Positions 23,674 to 34,761 are shown, numbered from the stretch's first letter. The stretch: 64,000 nucleotides of DNA from Eleusine coracana subsp. coracana (GCA_032690845.1 CM064426.1:75132403-75196402); one strand, 5' to 3'. The notes: generated from the letters alone by a model not told the origin. Program-made: numbers and translations.

Positions 23674-25795
23674 TGAAAGTGCATCTAGTCCCCTAGTGGG
23701 TTTTGGTGTATTGAATGACAACATGATTAAAGGACTAATGATTCTTTCTAAGTGTATAAGCAGGGATTACAATCTTGGATGTACACTCTATGGCTGAAAT
23801 AAATATGATTGAGATTGTATACTGATTGTAGTTATGAGACATGAAAGTTCATGAGTGGATTTGATCTCACACGACAAGGCTTGTACACAATCAAAGTATG
23901 ATAAAGGACAAAATGATGACATGATGAAGAGACACTCATGAGCAGCTTGATCATCAATACAATGAGATTTCATAAACAATTAGGTCTATGCATGAACAAG
24001 AGTGAGAGGAATCAAGTGCAATGTTGATTACAAGATAAATGAATAACTACAAGCAACTTGATCAAGCAACATAAAGAAGATCTTCAAACAAAGGCTTAAT
24101 GACAATACAAGTTGTATGTGAGTTGAGTTAGCTTAATGGTGAAGAATTGTGCACGACCGGGTCAAGATGAACCATGCAAAGGAGAAGGGCAAGCAAGGCT
24201 TAGTCCAAGAGACCGGAGTAATGGTGAAGGGCAGGTGAAGCTCAATCTCGATGAACCATGCAACAAGAGTCATATACTTCGGAGTGTCATATGATTGAAG
24301 ATCTTAAATGACTTATGTACAAATGGAAGTTGATCGTAAGGATTCAAATACTCCAAGTCACAAGCTCTAGGTGATGGCGCTTAGAAGAAGAATACATATG
24401 GCAATTCCTTTTTGAAGCCAAATGAAGAAAAGTGGCAAGTATCAATTATGCTATCTCAAGTTGAAGAAAGTTTATTTTATATTTAATCTTGAGTTTAGAC
24501 ATGCTGCTCTATCAAGAGGGATGTCACATAGGTGCTTACAAAGTTTCAATGCTCAACAAAATCTCAAGTGAGATGAGAGAAGCAAAACAGCCACAAAATG
24601 ACCCAAAAATAGCCAACCCAGGAACGAAGGAAGTTCCGTTGGAAGTTCTATGAGAAGTTCTGTCGCTAGACATGCCAGCCCGAGAGCGACAGAAGTTCCG
24701 TCAGAAGTTCCGTCATTCCAGAGTTTCACTCTATCGCAAACCTGAGAGCGATGAAAGTTCCATCAGAAGTTCTGTCGGAAGTTCCGTCGGTTGAATCTTC
24801 AGTATCCTCTCATCCCGAGAGTCACGGAAGTTCTGTCATGCTTATGACGGAAGTTCCATCATGTCCTATCCTAGTAGAATCCTAGCCCGTGCAACGGCTC
24901 TTTTTGAAATGACTGAAGTTCCGTGGGTTTTCACGGAAGTTCCGTCAGTCATTGAAATGTACCAACGACTAGTTTTTTAGGCTCCTCTATAAATAGCTCA
25001 TCTCTCCCCTCCTTTGAGGGCTGCTGACTCCCCCCACGAAAATATCATTCTCAAAGCCTTCTAGCACTCTCCCCAACTCCTCTTTGTGAGGATTCATCTC
25101 TTTGTGAGAGTTGGGTTGAGAGAGAGATTCCTTATGAGAGAAGTTGACACTTGAGCATTGTTTCAAAGCAAGCATCCGTGAGGCATTTGTTACTCTTGGA
25201 ATTGAAGATTCCTAGACGGCTAGGCGTCACCCTAGAGCTCTCAAACTTGTGGTGAGTCTTGGGAAAGTTTGTAAAGGTGTGATTCGCCTCCGGAGGAAAA
25301 GAATCAAGTGGAGAAAGAAATCCGAACACGATCTTTGTGATTGCTTGGCGGGGAAAAGGGTTGAGAGAGACCCGACTACTTTGCGTAGCTCCTCAACGAG
25401 GAAGTAGGGACTACGTTGTGTAGTTGCTGAACCTCGGTAAAAATCCTTGTGTCTTTCTCTTTACCTTCCCGCTTTTCCTTTTGTGTTTGTGTTGTTCTTT
25501 ATATATATTGTGCTCGATTATCTTGTGCATTGTGTTGCTAGCTACTTATTGTAGGACTTGTGCTATACCTCGTGCTAGCTTCGCTTCTATCAAGTATTGT
25601 ACCTCTAACTCCTTAAATTCCGCATTTCATTGTGTTTTCACCTCCAAAACAACGAACCTTAGTTATTGTGACAGAACTTCCGTCAAAGAACGACGGCAGT
25701 TCCGTCGTTCTCTGTTTAATCTGCATTTATGTTTGATTTCAGGTCAAATTTTTATATTGCCTATTCAACCCCCCCCCCCCTCTAGGCAACTTTCA
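23674..25795 (+). mobile_element. Innermost insertion, probable solo LTR
   Basis: A 2122 bp unit beginning TGAAAGTGCATCTAG and ending GGCAACTTTCA. It has inverted terminal bases TGAAAG and CTTTCA and perfect ATGCT duplications (23669-23673 and 25796-25800). A TATA box TCTATAAATAG lies at 24987-24997. No internal domain genes and no second copy of the ends inside suggest a solo LTR. Many GAAGTTCCGTC repeats lie at about 24630-24945 and near 25680. Confidence 0.8.
24630..24945. repeat. GAAGTTCCGTC-rich minisatellite in the solo LTR
   Basis: At least ten exact or near copies of GAAGTTCCGTC or GGAAGTTCCGTC in about 320 bases at irregular spacing, plus another pair near 25680. GACGGAAGTTCCGTC is itself palindromic. 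Confidence 0.8.
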
Positions 25796-25886
25796 ATGCT
25801 TCTACGTACTCTATTGTTATAATAGTGTAGTGTGGTAAAGTTTCAAAATTTCCAGGGTTATGCTCTAGAATTTCTGGGGTGTTACA

Positions 25887-25894
25887 CAAGAGCA

Positions 25895-25926
<32 letters not shown>

Positions 25927-27326
25927 GGGCTTCAGGATTTTCAATGTACCAACAGTTTAAATGCCTCCCACCAACACATTGCACATTGTTGTTTGAGCCA
26001 TCATGAAAAAGAGCAAGGCGAGCGGGCTTCGAGCGAGATCGAGCAGCCTATAAGGTTAGTTGACACAGGCATGGTGCTCCTAAGCTTCCACCTCTTTCAT
26101 AGTGATGATTTGCAAACTCTATCTCTATCCTCCATAGTTTCTAAGTTAAATCAAACTTGTCATGATTCAATCACTAAATTTAATTTGAAAACTAAAAATA
26201 AATCTTGTGAACCCTCATCATTATTCTTCTCTTTGATTGACTTGCATGGTCCTTATTCCTAGTTCATTACTTGTTGCTTATGAACTACATCTTTAAGAAA
26301 TCATGACACCTAAGTAGTTAACTTATAATATATGGTGTGATAAAAGAAATCTACTCTTATGCTTGTAGTGCTTGGAATTTTTTCTTTAGAAATTAAAATG
26401 AATGGCTCTCTCCCTATTGATGTGAATTATCCTGCCAAAGCCATATGAGAGTTTTATTGAAAATCTTATGCACATGCTGCTTGTTGTTTCATTGAACTTC
26501 ATCAAATTCTTGTGACCATAGTGAGATGCTTGTTATGTTTTGTTGATCAAGATCATGTGCACATTTCCTTCATATGTCAATCTTCTATAATGTAAGATAG
26601 CATCTTCATCATCATCATCATTCATATGCTAATTCTTCTACGTTGGAAGATAGCATCACCATTTCCATCATCCAATCACAAAATAAAGTGTCCCACCATG
26701 TTGTGGATCTCCCTCTCCAATTTTCCTTGTCAAAATAAAAAAAAAGACCTGGGCTATCAAGTATTCAAAATAAAAGATAAACCATGTTCTGAAATTAAAA
26801 AAATAAAACAGAGGGAGCATTTCATAAGGAGTACTCATTCATCATTCCATCCATCTCATTTATATATGTGCACATGCTTGATAGAAATTCATGACTTATT
26901 TTTTCCATGGATCCAATTTAGACTTAGTAATATATAAGACACAAGTATGCCTTCTTTATTCCTTTATCATGATCTCCACATAAACTTTATTTAGAGGTAG
27001 GATGAAAAGAAGCAACATCAAATGATTTGGTGAGGAACCACACATATATTGAGTGATCTGAAAGAATCATTTGAGGAGAATAGTCATGATTTGTTGTTGA
27101 AAATCTTACAAAAACTCAAAGTTACTCAGCAGAAGGAGTGAAGATGACTAGAGTCAATATCATTCCATTCTTCAACCACCCAAGGGGATATGATGGACAC
27201 TTCAAAGTTCATAGGTGCAGCTATAATTTGGAATAATTTTCTTACTACTCTTGTATCAAAACAAGTTATGATACACCTTAGTCTCTAATCCTTCACTTGA
27301 GGACGAGTAAAAACTAAGTGTGGAGG
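25887..27326. other. Interior of the LTR element, right part
   Basis: Holds a (TG)n tract followed by a 20-base G run (25896-25929) and AT-rich sequence with ORFs 25879-26262 and 26626-26937 of no recognised domain. The end carries the polypurine tract before the right LTR. Confidence 0.4.
25896..25929. repeat. (TG)n followed by a 20-base G run
   Basis: Read directly. It lies just outside the 21629-25886 insertion. Confidence 0.9.
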
Positions 27327-28529
27327 TGTTTATTGATGGTCCTTAAATGCCAAATCCAACCGACAAATCCCTACAAAAAAAACATATCAAAGGAATAACC
27401 AACATATTGGTGGGATTTTATTATTAACAATTTCCATAAGTGTTCATGAATATTTGTATGCAAATGATTTATCCACGTATTAGAGGGAAAGCACAAGTGA
27501 TTAAATTAGGAAGCACACTTTCGACCAATCAGAGGGCAACACTCGGATCAAATGACCCCTTGTAGCACCAAACCGACATACAATAGGCCTAACACCTAGA
27601 GAAGTCAAAGAGGGCCAGCCACCATGCCAGAAGAGTCGAGGGCCACTGAGCCCCAACCCTATTCGGTCGAACAGGCCTTTTCAGTCGAATAAGGATTGGG
27701 TCCAATAGGGTCCAGCTTTCGATGGCGGTTTCCCACCGTCTTTCCTATGCCGGTTACCCCAGTTAGGATGCCAATTACCGTCTCAGGAACCGCTTTTGGG
27801 TCCTATATAAGGAGAGGAGTACCTCCACTCTAAAACACACAAGAAGAAGGGAAATAGAACTCCACTCCAAAGTTGTAGTGCTGCTAAGTTAATCCTTAAA
27901 AAATAGGGAGAGGGTGAGGAAGAGTTCAATGAAGTGTCGGGCTTGTTGATAATTTTCCCCACATTTGTACCTCAACGAATGCTTTCCTTTTCAAGTAAGT
28001 ATTCATGATTTCTCTTAGGTATTAAAATTTTATATTTAAGTAAGTTATTTTCTTTATTGCTTATGGGATCATTGCTCTATTTAGTTAGAGTATCTTTATC
28101 TTCTATAAGCATGGTACCGAGACTTTGATAGTAATTGATAGTGTCGATATGGTGTTCAAACTAGAGATTACCTTTATTTGCCACGTGTCCCATGGTTTGT
28201 AGAGGTAGTTGGTAGGTGGTGACAGTCCTATCTTGTCTTAGTAATCCTCTATATTTGGATACATCATAGAGCTATTGACCGAAGTCACCTGTGGATGCAG
28301 AGATAAACCGGTGCCCGAAGTAAGCAATTAGAGATTGAACCTATCTTATTATATGATCCTTACCTTAGGAATCATCTTTGCCCTTTGCATGTCATATACT
28401 TGTTATCATTTTACGGCAAGAGATTTGTGTACACACGTTCTCTATGATTCGATAACCTCGAATACTCATAGTTGAAGTGCTACATCTGTATGCTTGCGGT
28501 TTTATTTGCGATTGTAAAAAATACCAACA
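27327..28529 (+). repeat. Right LTR of the 12-28.5 kb element
   Basis: Begins after the purine tract AAGTGTGGAGG and ends ACCAACA. It has a TATA box CTATATAAGG near 27802. It is collinear with 12015-13211 but with many substitutions and small indels. Confidence 0.85.
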
Positions 28530-28555
28530 CTAATCTACTTTAGTCTTTTGTCACT

Positions 28556-29086
28556 ATAGCTGGCTAGGTGGGTCAGGCTAAATGGATCGGCACGAGACCC
28601 GGCTATTTTGGCTCAGCCCGAGCATGGCACAACCCAGAGTTTGACGAATTGTGTCGGCCCATGGCTCGTTATTAGTCCTACCTAGGCCTAGCCGTAAGCC
28701 AGTCGTGCTAGCTCGGACATGGCTTGTTTAATGCAGCCTGTATAGGCACGATATTCGGCTCGATTAGCCCTTGAAGCAAGACCTAGCCCAACAAACTAAA
28801 TAAAATAATTAATAAATTATATATTTTTTAGTTCAAATTTATTGATGTCAAATTTTTATTTACATAAAAATTCAAATTTAGGAGAAAATCATATATATAA
28901 AATTTAATTGGGCTTTAGGCCGAGCTAGTCCGTATAGCCCAACGTGTTGATGGCTCGGCCCGGCCCATGTAAGACGAGTTGTGTTGTGGTTGGGCTTGAA
29001 TGCAAACCCGTCGGGCCGGCACATGCCGACTCGTTAAGAAAATGGTCCTGCCCGTGACGGGCTCGTGTCGCGTTAGCCACCTATAT
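28556..29086. mobile_element. Small hAT-like element next to the LTR
   Basis: GC-rich ends with AGCTGGCTA on the left and TAGCCACCT on the right are partly inverted. The flanks TTGTCACT (28548-28555) and TTGTTACT (29087-29094) fit an 8 bp duplication with one change. GCCCGG-type motifs inside resemble the 1.1 kb elements at 3.8 kb and 33.6 kb, so it may be a distant relative. Confidence 0.5.
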
Positions 29087-29094
29087 TTGTTACT

Positions 29095-30096
29095 ATAAAT
29101 AGTTTTTGTCGAAGTGGTGAGAAGTACGTTTCTAAAAAAATATAAGTATCATTTTGTATGCCATAAAACAATACAAATACACGCATCAAGAGTGTTTGCT
29201 GAAGGATGACCGATAAATGAGATATGAAAGCAATAACAACGTAGGGGTTTGCTACCAACCGATAACAAAAATAGAACAACTCCTTTACGTCATAGGAAAA
29301 AAAATAGGCAATAGTTGTTTGCAAAATCTGGCTGTATCCGTGATGTAAAAGAAGTAGACTCTGTCTAACAAACCAACACCATCAATCATGGTCTTTACGA
29401 ACCTGCTTGAATACACACAGTTTTCTGGCGGCCATTTTAAAAAAAGAAGTTATCTGGCGGGTAGTAAAAACCTGCTTGAATACACACAGATATCTGGTGG
29501 CTACCATCAATCTCGCTTTATTCTTCTAACTGTTTCAAAATGTTGAGTTTTAGACTTTTAGAATATCTCAAGACGCCCATAGCATAATACACGTGGACAC
29601 GAATACGTTTAAATAATTATTATGTGTTGTAGCAATATTATGACTCATTTTAAGAGTAAAAGAAAATGTTATGGACTCACTATATCGGGTTACTTTGTAG
29701 ACTTGAAACAAACAATATTATTCCTAAGCTTGGTATAGCAGAACATTTTGTTAACCATTCTAAAAAAAACATTTTGTTAACCAGGCCTAACGGCGTTTTC
29801 ATGAGGTAGAGTGGGCTTAGCGGAGATCAAGATGGTGGGCCTAAATGGTCCAGCTGGCACCACCAGGGTGGAAGACGACGCGTCAGTCCAAAGTCCAAGT
29901 CGACCGTTGCCTCCACCGTCCCAAATCAAAAAATGGCCAAATCGCCGCCCAGGAGTCAATTCACACACCAAGCCGACCGTTGCGAAAATCTCCCTCCACA
30001 AAAACCCAAACGCTCCCCTCCCATTTCTCCCCAATCCCTCCGGCCGCCGCCCCACTCCTCCTCCTCCTCTTCCACCGGCGGCGCGAAGAAACTCCG
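29095..30096. other. Upstream region of the CTD-phosphatase gene
   Basis: AT-rich to about 29800, then GC-rich near the gene. It contains a 16 bp duplication with A-rich filler (29742-29757 and 29768-29783). The open frame of the next gene extends upstream to 29845, but that part is low in coding character and is probably 5' UTR. Confidence 0.45.
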
Positions 30097-31032
30097 ATGG
30101 TGTCTAGGACGCCCACGAAGCTGCCGCCGTCGCAGAGACTCGGCGCCGGCAATGTCACCCCGGCGAAGCACTCGCCGTCTCCCGTGGCGCGGCGCCCTCG
30201 GCCGCCGCCCCTGCGCCGCCGTTCCGCCGCCAAGCGGCGCGGGAGCCCGCTCAAATCCCTCGCCTCGGCGCCCGCCGCCGTCGCCGCCACCTTCGACCGC
30301 TCAATCCGCTCCTGCCGCCGCCGCCTCCTCAAGCTCTTCGCCCGCCTCGCCGTCCTCGGCTCCCCGCGCAAACGCCGCGCCGTCGCCGCCGGGTTCCACC
30401 GCCTCCGCTCCTCCACCCCTCCTCCTCCTCCCCCTCCGTCGATGAAGGCACCGGTCCGCGCCCAATCCGCCGCGCTCCCGCCGGCCCCCTCGCCGGCGAC
30501 GCGCACGCTGTTCCTGGACCTCGACGAGACGCTGATCCACGCCCAGACGGACCCGCCCACGCGGTTCGACTTCGCCGTCCGCCCCATCATCGGCGGCCAG
30601 GCCGTGACCTTCTACGTGGCCAAGCGCCCCGGCGTGGAGGCCTTCCTCCGCGCCGCGGCGGAGCGGTTCGAGGTCGTCGTCTTCACCGCGGGGCTGCAGG
30701 AGTACGCCTCCCTCGTGCTCGACCGCCTCGACCCCGACGGCGAGCTATTCGCGCACAGGCTCTACCGCGGCGCGTGCCGCGACGCCGGGGACGGCAGGCT
30801 CGTCAAGGACCTCGCGGCCACGGGCCGGGCGCTGGACCGCGTCGTCATCGTCGACGACAACCCCAACGCCTACGCGCTGCAGCCAGAGAACGCCGTCCCC
30901 GTGGCGCCGTTCGTGGATGATGACAATGACCAGGAGCTGCACAGGGTGATGGCGTTCTTGAATGTCACTGCAGGCTTCGGTGACACGAGGGAGGCCATCG
31001 AGTACTACAAGGAGCTCATCACGGCAAGCTGA
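30097..31032 (+). CDS. FCP1/CTD-small-phosphatase-like HAD protein
   Basis: An intronless gene of 311 residues. The first 125 residues are basic and proline-rich (RRRSAAKRRGSP, a Pro run near 110) and may target the protein to the nucleus. The catalytic HAD domain of the FCP1 type follows. Motif I LFLDLDETL has nucleophile Asp141 and acid/base Asp143. VVVFTAGLQEYA is the motif II region, and VIVDDNP (Asp253, Asp254) is the metal-binding end. The spacing fits the SCP/SSP group, which removes phosphate from serines, classically on the RNA polymerase II C-terminal tail. The actual substrate is not known from sequence. I chose ATG 30097 because upstream codons (29845 on) look like leader. Extremely GC-rich third positions are normal for grass single-exon genes. 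Confidence 0.87.
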   Translation: MVSRTPTKLPPSQRLGAGNVTPAKHSPSPVARRPRPPPLRRRSAAKRRGSPLKSLASAPAAVAATFDRSIRSCRRRLLKLFARLAVLGSPRKRRAVAAGFHRLRSSTPPPPPPPSMKAPVRAQSAALPPAPSPATRTLFLDLDETLIHAQTDPPTRFDFAVRPIIGGQAVTFYVAKRPGVEAFLRAAAERFEVVVFTAGLQEYASLVLDRLDPDGELFAHRLYRGACRDAGDGRLVKDLAATGRALDRVVIVDDNPNAYALQPENAVPVAPFVDDDNDQELHRVMAFLNVTAGFGDTREAIEYYKELITAS

Positions 31033-31366
31033 GTCGCCAGTCCGCCTCTGATAAGATTGGTGTCCTGTGCCCTGTGCAGTTTCGAGTTGAAAGATTGGTG
31101 TTATGGTTAGTGAGGAATTGACATTGCAGGGTAATAGGAGTTTTTTTCTGAGCATCGATCCTTCAGGATCTTCCTGAATTTCGGTGCGAATATGTTTATG
31201 TAGCACAAACTATGGTTGAAATTGATATAGTACAATGTCAGGAGACCCAGAAAATTAAGAAATTCAGAACTAATTTCATTTGGATACATGACATTGTCAG
31301 TCAGTTTTCAGTACTTACGAATTATGATCCCACCATGACTATGACTTACTATCTGTTCTCGTTTTG

Positions 31367-31426
31367 TTGTCGTTAGAACAAACTTCCTAGTGCAAATTTG
31401 CACTAGCTACTTTGTCCTAACGACAA
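31367..31426. repeat. 60 bp near-perfect palindrome
   Basis: Two 30-base arms without a loop, meeting at 31396/31397 (GTGCAAATTTGCAC in the centre). Four of 30 pairs are mismatched. The outer arm begins TTGTCGTTAG and ends CTAACGACAA. It could be a tiny MITE or a deletion product of one, and its transcript would fold into a hairpin. Confidence 0.85.
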
Positions 31427-31694
31427 AAAAAAAAAAAGAACGGTGGAAGTATTCGATCAATTGCAGTGCGAAAGTATGCTTTTTTTAGCAAGATTGGTGG
31501 ACTGGTTGGTGCAGAAGTGAGATTACAGAATAATATCATATCTGCCTATTGATCTTCCACATGCAGCACAAACTTAAAATAGTACAATGTTCTTAAGCAA
31601 ATGTCTCCTACCACTTCTCTGAAGCAAATTCAGGTTTACAGTTTGCCTCCTATCTAGTGTTTTATTTTATTTTTTTATCTTTTATCTTTTTTCA

Positions 31695-31718
31695 GGGGGG
31701 GGGGGGGGGGGGGGGGGG
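31695..31718. repeat. Poly-G run, 24 bases
   Basis: Read directly. It is G-quadruplex prone, and its exact length may be unreliable. Confidence 0.9.
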
Positions 31719-32432
31719 CTGATAATTGGGTGGTGTTCAAGGGATCACAGATTCACAGGAGAATAGAAGATTGACAGTCTCCCCATTCTTTATTTAAGGA
31801 TCTCAGAATTGGGATGACAATATATCTGTGTAGCCTCGAAATCAAATTGAAATTGGGTTGGCTAGAGAATCTTCATTTAGTGCACATTTTGGATTTAAAC
31901 CTGGTTTTGAGTAACTTCCTTCTCAGGGACAGTGAACTTTGTTATAGTGTTGTTGGACTATCTTTGTCTTTCTCCCCTTGTATTTCCAGTATTAGACAAT
32001 AGTTAAATCTGAGTGTGGGAGTTAGAATACGTGCAACCAAACATTCAGTGGAAATAAACAATAACCTGAGTTGTAGACATTAATCATGCATCACCAATGC
32101 GCTAAACCAAACTGTTTTATATCCAATCTAAAAAAAAACAGTTTTATATCCATTTTCTATGTCCCATGTGTCAAAAAACTAAGATAACATTTTGAATGTC
32201 AATGAATTTATTTATTACACAAAGAAAAGAAAACCTTTCTGGAATTTTTCTTAAACTAAGATGTTCATGAAGAATAGGAAGAAAAAGAAAATGAAGAATC
32301 TGAAAGTGACTAGTGGAAAAAATTGTGTACAAGTTATATTATAATACTATATTATCTGTATTCTGTGCCTTTCAACTTCTAATTGCTGGTATAAAAAACA
32401 ATCAAGCATGTAATGATCCTTTATTCCATTAG

Positions 32433-33089
32433 GTACCATCCTTTATTCAGTGCTGGCTTTTTCATCGTCATGTATATTGTAACACCCATGGCATGCTGGT
32501 TCAATGTCTACAAGGTACGAACGTTCCCCATATTTTCATCTGGCCTCTTCACCTCAACCGGGGAAAAGTACAATATCTCGAGCATCGTGGATGCCCATTT
32601 CGAATTTGATAACGAGACCTATGAGAAAAATGGCCAGTTGTACCTCAGCATCCTCTTTGTTGTCACATACGGAGTTGGTTTCACATCCATTACCTGACAA
32701 TTGTCCATGTTGTGCTCTTCAATGGAAGGAAAATTAAATTTTTAAATTTGTATCTTCATTTCAACATTTCAGATAGAAAAAAAAACTAGGCATTTTAAAT
32801 AAGAATAATGGTGCACTTGTAACGATGAACCAAGCAGAAGCTGCAGCCAGCGATGAACAGTAAGCGCTGCAGCCACCTATGTACACTGATCTAAGGAAAT
32901 TTGTCCATATTCTTACGACGATAGTATATATGCAGACTCCAGGCTTGAATGTGATCACAGAGTAACTTGTAAACATGTGTTTCAAGGTATATGGCTTCAT
33001 CAGCACGAAACAGTCCCTGACATTTCTGCAAGACTTTAAGCTGGGTCGCTATATGAAGATTTCTCCAAGGACTATGTTTATTGCTCAGG
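32433..33089 (+). pseudogene. Oligopeptide transporter (OPT) gene fragment
   Basis: Two exon-like pieces of an OPT-family membrane transporter. The first, from an acceptor at 32432, encodes YHPLFSAGFFIVMY, then ARTFPIFSS-type sequence (here VRTFPIFSSGLFTSTG) and YNISSIVDAHFEFD, all typical of the OPT core. It runs into a stop at about 32696, while the expected continuation LTIVHVVLFNGRK is in another frame (32697-32738), so there is a frameshift. The second piece, about 32986-33089, encodes YGFISTKQSLTFLQDFKLG and MKISPRTMFIAQ, ending at a GTAC donor-like site. The rest of the roughly 700-residue gene is absent. OPT proteins carry small peptides or metal chelates with protons; this copy cannot. 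Confidence 0.82.
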
Positions 33090-33626
33090 TACAAAATTTC
33101 TAAGCCTCAGCGACCAAACTATTTAATTTCTTTTATATACATGCACATGATGGATAGGGTGGCACTGAGAGGATCCTTTTCCCTGGAAAATGTATGTGTA
33201 GGTGGTGGGAACTCTGGTCCCTGGCTAACGGAGACGGTCCCCTGGCTTCTTGCTCCATCGGGGTATGTCATACAAAAATTGCTTAAAAAATGCTATTGAT
33301 AGGAATTAAACTCACAATATGGACAAATTTCTATGATTGCTAATAGACCAGTTGACCTATGTTTATTTCTATGATTTATTTAACAATTTTTTTTATATCC
33401 ACTCTACTATATGTATTAATATTTATCTAAATCTAATGTATGAAGTATGATATGGCATACCCACTAGTCCGCCCCTGTAACAAGCCGTAGCCGAAGTCTG
33501 TTTCTCCAACACTTCCTTTCGATGCTTTTAGTCAGAGTTTAACAAAGATTTCTGGTCATGAATGAATTATCTTGTCTCTGGCCAACAGTTAGTCCATCAC
33601 TCCAGCTTGAAGTAACGGGTCAAGAC
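33090..33626. other. Intergenic, no gene seen
   Basis: AT-rich. No further OPT exon could be recognised here. The ORF 33081-33299 is not OPT-like. Confidence 0.4.
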
Positions 33627-34753
33627 TAGTCCTGGGACTCGGGCCGTGCTGGGCTGGCACGGCACGGGCCCATTGTGCTTCGGGCCGCCTTGTGCCGTGC
33701 CTTGACGGCACGTCGGGCCATGTCGGGCCGTGCCGTCGGGCCGGCCAAGCAAAAAATAAGGCTCGGGCACAGCTCAAGGCACGACGGGCTGTTGTCGGGC
33801 CGTGCCAAGCCCAGGCATGGTCCAATTTTGGTGAAGACGTCTCTTCGGAATACGTTTTTAGTATAGAGAAGGCGTAATTATAATGTTTAAATTTATTGTT
33901 TTTATAGTGTTATATAGATCAAAATATTTATAAAATTCCAGCAAAATTATATCAGTTTTTTAAGGCTATGTTACATTTGATTAACAAATTTAAGTGTAAT
34001 AAAAAAACAAATGGAAAATAATTTTTTACATTTTTGTATCTTGAAAAATATATTGAAATTTAAACTCAATTTTGATGTGGGGCTGTTACTAGGCAACATC
34101 AATCTCCACAATTTATGGGGATTTTTTTTTTAATTGTTTTACTTTAAAGTGTGTTCAAATTATACTAAACAATATAGAAGGTATGAAGTTTTGAGATAAA
34201 TGAAGAGCAATTTGAACTTAAACAAATTTAGGTATTTTGAAAAAAATTATTCAAAAATTCTATGAGTGGATATATAGAAGTTGTACATATACATAAAATT
34301 TCATTTGAAATTTCAATTTCTTTGAGGATTTATAAAAAAAATAAAGAGAACAGTGAAGAGTGTCTATTAATAAGTTGATGGACCATTGAAAAACTAAACT
34401 AAACCAATAAGATGAAAAAGCTTCTTAGTGACAGGGCACATTTTTATGAGATTATAGAAAAAAAAATCATTGAATTTTGATTAAAAACACGAAATCTATA
34501 CAAGTTTAAAATTTTAAACAAGAATCAAAATAAAAAACAGAAATATTTCTGACTATTAGACTGAATTCGTGCTATCGGGCCGCATTCATGCTGTGCCGGG
34601 CTATTGAGCCAAAATCCCGGCACAGCACGGCCCGATGCGTCGTGTCGAATTGACATGGCCTAAAACTTCCTTGTGCCGTGCCGGGCCTTGGGCCGTGCCA
34701 ATTGTCCGTGTCATAGGCCGCCCGAATTTAACCCGGCCCAAGTCCCAGGACTA
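33627..34753. mobile_element. Non-autonomous hAT-type element, copy 2
   Basis: An 1127 bp sibling of 3818-4954 with the same end sequence (TAGTCCTGGGAC left, GTCCCAGGACTA right) and the same AT-rich interior. It is flanked by the perfect 8 bp duplication GTCAAGAC (33619-33626 and 34754-34761). It has no transposase. The intact ends and duplication suggest a more recent insertion than the LTR elements. Confidence 0.92.
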
Positions 34754-34761
34754 GTCAAGAC

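Larger units (their letters stand above)
21629..25886. mobile_element. Nested LTR-type insertion, TGTAACA ends
   Basis: Starts TGTAACATCC and ends GGGTGTTACA, a palindromic pair of LTR ends. It is flanked on both sides by CAAGA (21624-21628 and 25887-25891), a perfect 5 bp duplication. Without the further insertion at 23674-25795 it is about 2.1 kb. No gag or pol is visible, so it may be a solo LTR or a small non-autonomous element. It inserted into the older 12-28.5 kb element. Confidence 0.75.
12015..28529 (+). mobile_element. Old Ty3/gypsy-like LTR element with nested insertions
   Basis: Two diverged direct repeats of about 1.2 kb bound this 16.5 kb element: the left LTR ends ACCAACA at 13211 and the right LTR ends ACCAACA at 28529. 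Flanks TTAAT (12010-12014) and CTAAT (28530-28534) fit a 5 bp duplication with one change. The primer-binding site TGGCGCCATTGCCGAGG follows the left LTR (13220-13236), and a purine tract AAGTGTGGAGG precedes the right one. A gag relic is present but no pol, so it resembles non-autonomous or heavily deleted members of the Tat group. Two further LTR-type insertions, a Stowaway MITE and other repeats lie inside. The left LTR start is uncertain by about 10 bases. Confidence 0.8.
31033..32432. other. Intergenic with palindrome and poly-G
   Basis: Contains the 3' UTR of the phosphatase gene, a 60 bp palindrome at 31367-31426, a 24-base G run at 31695-31718 and a short duplication with A-rich filler at 32114-32152. 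No gene seen. Confidence 0.5.

Noticed and set aside
29845..30096. Upstream in-frame extension of the CTD-phosphatase ORF (84 codons)
   Set aside because: The extension is poorly coding-like; the ATG at 30097 gives a protein of normal layout. The upstream start remains possible but less likely.
29961..30590. 209-codon minus-strand ORF
   Set aside because: Antisense shadow of the GC-rich N-terminus of the phosphatase gene.
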